A stretch of 64,000 bases of DNA from a bacterium (GTDB taxonomy: Bacteria; Planctomycetota; Planctomycetia; Kolteriales; Kolteriaceae). The notes beneath the pieces were generated by a model. That model was not told the origin of the DNA. It did not search any database and saw only the letters and a program-made list of their open reading frames with translations. The stretch lies in the NCBI GenBank assembly GCA_019753235.1, contig JAIELF010000011.1:62001-126000 (forward strand). The letters are read 5' to 3'. Position 1 is the stretch's first letter, and the number at the start of each line of letters is the position of its first letter. This document shows, in pieces, positions 62,234 to 64,000 of the stretch. Made by a program: the position numbers and the translations under genes.

Positions 62234-63958
62234 TTAGAAACCGAGTGCCGCCAGGAGCAGCCCGGGGATCTTCAGCGGGCTGGGTCGATGATAGAGATCA
62301 ACCACTTTTTGGCTCACCTTCGGCGCGGTCTTGTTTCCCGCGAACCAGAGAGGTTTGAGGGGTTGTGTCAGCGGGCCCGAGATCACGGTTTTGAGCGGCT
62401 TATCGAACATGTACGTGTTGTGGACGACGCCGATGCCACTGACAGGATCGTGTAAGTCTGCCCCAGGGTACCCGCCCCACGGTGGGCTCATCATCGCATA
62501 GCAGAGGGCCGACCAGTAATTGACGCCGATGCTTCCATACTCGAGGTTTGCCAGTGTTCTTTGAAAGGCGGACTCACCCTCGGCCGATTTTCGCAACGAG
62601 GGATGAACCATGATCGAGCAGCCTAGCGTCCCCCGCAGTTGTTGATTGGCAAAGTCGGTCGCACGGGCGAGGAAATCAATCTCGTCCTTCGCCTCGATGG
62701 CTGTTTCCACGAATACGCAAACAAAGTTCTCTTCCACAAAATGAATCGACTCCGAACGCGAATCAACATCCCTAATGATTCGCCAGGGAAGAGTTCCGGT
62801 CGGACAACTCGAGGGACTGTTGCCGGTGAATTTCTTCCATCGGTCGACCGCACCAGGATAATACGCCTTTCTCGGCGGTATCTCGGCCAAGGCTTTCTCG
62901 ACCAGATCGAGGAACTGTTTACGCTGATTCCAACCCTTCCATGTGACGACGACTTTCGTCGCCACGCAATTGAAAGAGGCGTTGTTCGCTACCGAAGAGG
63001 CGAGATTTTGCGCCTGGAACCAAAGCTGCGCTTCAGAATACTTACCAGGAGCAACGATCCAGGGAGAAACATTCCCCAATTCGCTGGTGATCGTTTTCCG
63101 AAGAACGGGATCGTTGTTCGCCTTTCGCCGATCGCGATCCGGACCGGGAGGGCCCCAGACAATCGTCTCGTGCGAGAGAATCGATCCGGTGATATGGGCT
63201 TCATCGACCAGTCGATGCTGGAGCGCATGCGAACCAACCTCCGCGCCGCCATAAACAACGCGAAGGAATCCCGCATCGATGATCGCCTTAAAGGCTTTCT
63301 CGAAGATCGGACCTAGATACTCATTGACCGGATTCATCTTGAGCAGGACGACCTTGCCCTCTTGGAAGATCTTTCCGAAGGCGTCGATCGGCGCGATGCT
63401 GGAAACGTTGCCCGCCCCGAGAACAACCGCAACCCCCTCGGTCTTTCGACCTTCGCGGAAGTACTCGGCCATGTTCTGTTTGAGGTTTCCCGCCGTCACG
63501 CCGTGCTGCTGCCAAACGTGAGCTTTGAAGCCTTGAAAGGCAATGGAATCAAAGAGACCCTTAGTTGGCACGACCTGTACCCGGAGATGGCCGTCAGGAC
63601 CCGTCACGATTTCGCCGGGAAGACGAGGAGTTCCCTCGGATTCGATATCCTTCAGCGATTGCATCAACAGTCGGAGATACCGAGCGGTCGCCAGCGGACC
63701 GGTTTGAATCTCTTCGCAGCCGAGCTCGGTTCCCGGCACCATTCCCTTTGCTTCGCAGCCGGCCAGCTCCCAATCCTTGGCGACGGCGATCATGTCGTCC
63801 AGCGATCGTTGCACAAGGCTGACGAGTTCCTTGATGGGCATTCGCCGAAGCTTCGTCTTGGCCGCGTCCAATTCGGAGAGTGCCCGGTCGATCTTTTCTT
63901 CTGGCGTGACACTCTTGAGAACTTCGCTGTACAGCGCCGCCGATTCCGCGATAGTCAT
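62234..63958 (-). CDS. Aldehyde dehydrogenase family protein
   Basis: 574 residues. The centre reads as the ALDH fold: VVLGAGNVSSIAPIDAFGKIF, VLLKMNPVNEYLGP, ITGSILSHETIVWG and a candidate nucleophile Cys in NNASFNCVATKVVV, then VEENFVCVFVE and GTLGCSIMVHP. The usual E-L-GG loop is replaced by ITSELGNVSPWIV, where Glu is present. It differs enough from ordinary ALDHs that the substrate may be an acyl-CoA or acyl-phosphate-type compound. ATG 63958 follows GGGGA; the GTG one codon upstream is less likely. Co-oriented with the PLP enzyme gene 135 bp downstream. Confidence 0.8.
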   Translation of the reverse strand: MTIAESAALYSEVLKSVTPEEKIDRALSELDAAKTKLRRMPIKELVSLVQRSLDDMIAVAKDWELAGCEAKGMVPGTELGCEEIQTGPLATARYLRLLMQSLKDIESEGTPRLPGEIVTGPDGHLRVQVVPTKGLFDSIAFQGFKAHVWQQHGVTAGNLKQNMAEYFREGRKTEGVAVVLGAGNVSSIAPIDAFGKIFQEGKVVLLKMNPVNEYLGPIFEKAFKAIIDAGFLRVVYGGAEVGSHALQHRLVDEAHITGSILSHETIVWGPPGPDRDRRKANNDPVLRKTITSELGNVSPWIVAPGKYSEAQLWFQAQNLASSVANNASFNCVATKVVVTWKGWNQRKQFLDLVEKALAEIPPRKAYYPGAVDRWKKFTGNSPSSCPTGTLPWRIIRDVDSRSESIHFVEENFVCVFVETAIEAKDEIDFLARATDFANQQLRGTLGCSIMVHPSLRKSAEGESAFQRTLANLEYGSIGVNYWSALCYAMMSPPWGGYPGADLHDPVSGIGVVHNTYMFDKPLKTVISGPLTQPLKPLWFAGNKTAPKVSQKVVDLYHRPSPLKIPGLLLAALGF

Positions 63959-64000
63959 CACGCGTCCCCTAATTCTGTCTGTTTGGAAAATCTCGCCGAT

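Noticed and set aside
1-64000. tRNA, rRNA, CRISPR arrays, insertion sequences or att sites
   Set aside because: Reading the intergenic spaces showed no cloverleaf, rRNA core sequence, spaced repeats or transposase frame. A covariance-model search would be needed to exclude diverged RNA genes.

Overview
The window is ordinary bacterial chromosome of roughly 55-58% GC, densely and bidirectionally coded, with short mixed-strand operons, many GTG/TTG starts and often weak Shine-Dalgarno sites. The gene mix points to the Planctomycetota: a WD40 repeat protein with a signal peptide, a Tat-exported sugar isomerase-like protein, a secreted protease fused to a LamG-like and a SirB1-like domain, RraA and HpcH aldolases, a lone Flp pilin, a four-ACT aspartokinase and an Ig-like cyclophilin. 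This is a phylum-level inference from gene content; no rRNA or tRNA gene was seen. Everything in the window is read directly or inferred from family knowledge; no database search was run.

Layout. 1-9.9 kb: end of an Ig/cyclophilin protein, FMN reductase, Tat sugar isomerase, thioesterase, pyrophosphatase, DoxX, SelA-like PLP enzyme, amino acid permease plus glycerol-1-phosphate dehydrogenase-like enzyme, a 12-bp tandem repeat, glycosyltransferase. 9.9-24 kb: BshC-like protein, HpcH aldolase, GT4 glycosyltransferase and asparagine synthase, then pckA, asparaginase, dapB (an aspartate/oxaloacetate node), RraA, zwf and a J-domain-like membrane protein. 22.7-23.7 kb is the main accessory patch: an orphan HNH-type polymorphic-toxin tip overlapping a SUKH/SMI1 immunity gene. 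24.0-26 kb: a leucine attenuation leader (promoter, Leu-rich leader peptide, antiterminator/terminator) followed by leuA, then a 59-residue Flp pilin. 26.4-34.4 kb: icd, M42 peptidase, PseG-like protein, SDR, WD40 protein and fabF.

34.6-39 kb holds hom-thrB-lysC, which with dapB makes the aspartate-family pathway well represented. 39-45.7 kb is mostly minus strand: an operon of HAD hydrolase, deoxyhypusine-synthase-like protein and MFS transporter; then (facing a 3-hydroxyisobutyrate dehydrogenase-like gene) an overlapping operon of yggS, DUF167 and a cobA-hemD fusion. 46-49.3 kb is a MacAB-type efflux operon. 49.4-53.3 kb carries a second J-domain-like protein, then an apbE gene translationally coupled to the secreted protease fusion. 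53.6-58.2 kb is a sugar/AI-2 type ABC importer with a fused ATPase-permease. The window ends with a HerA-like ATPase, a D-threonine-aldolase-like PLP enzyme and an aldehyde-dehydrogenase family protein.

The most notable observation is the leucine attenuator before leuA: 8 of 21 leader codons are Leu, followed by alternative RNA helices that would couple leader translation to termination.
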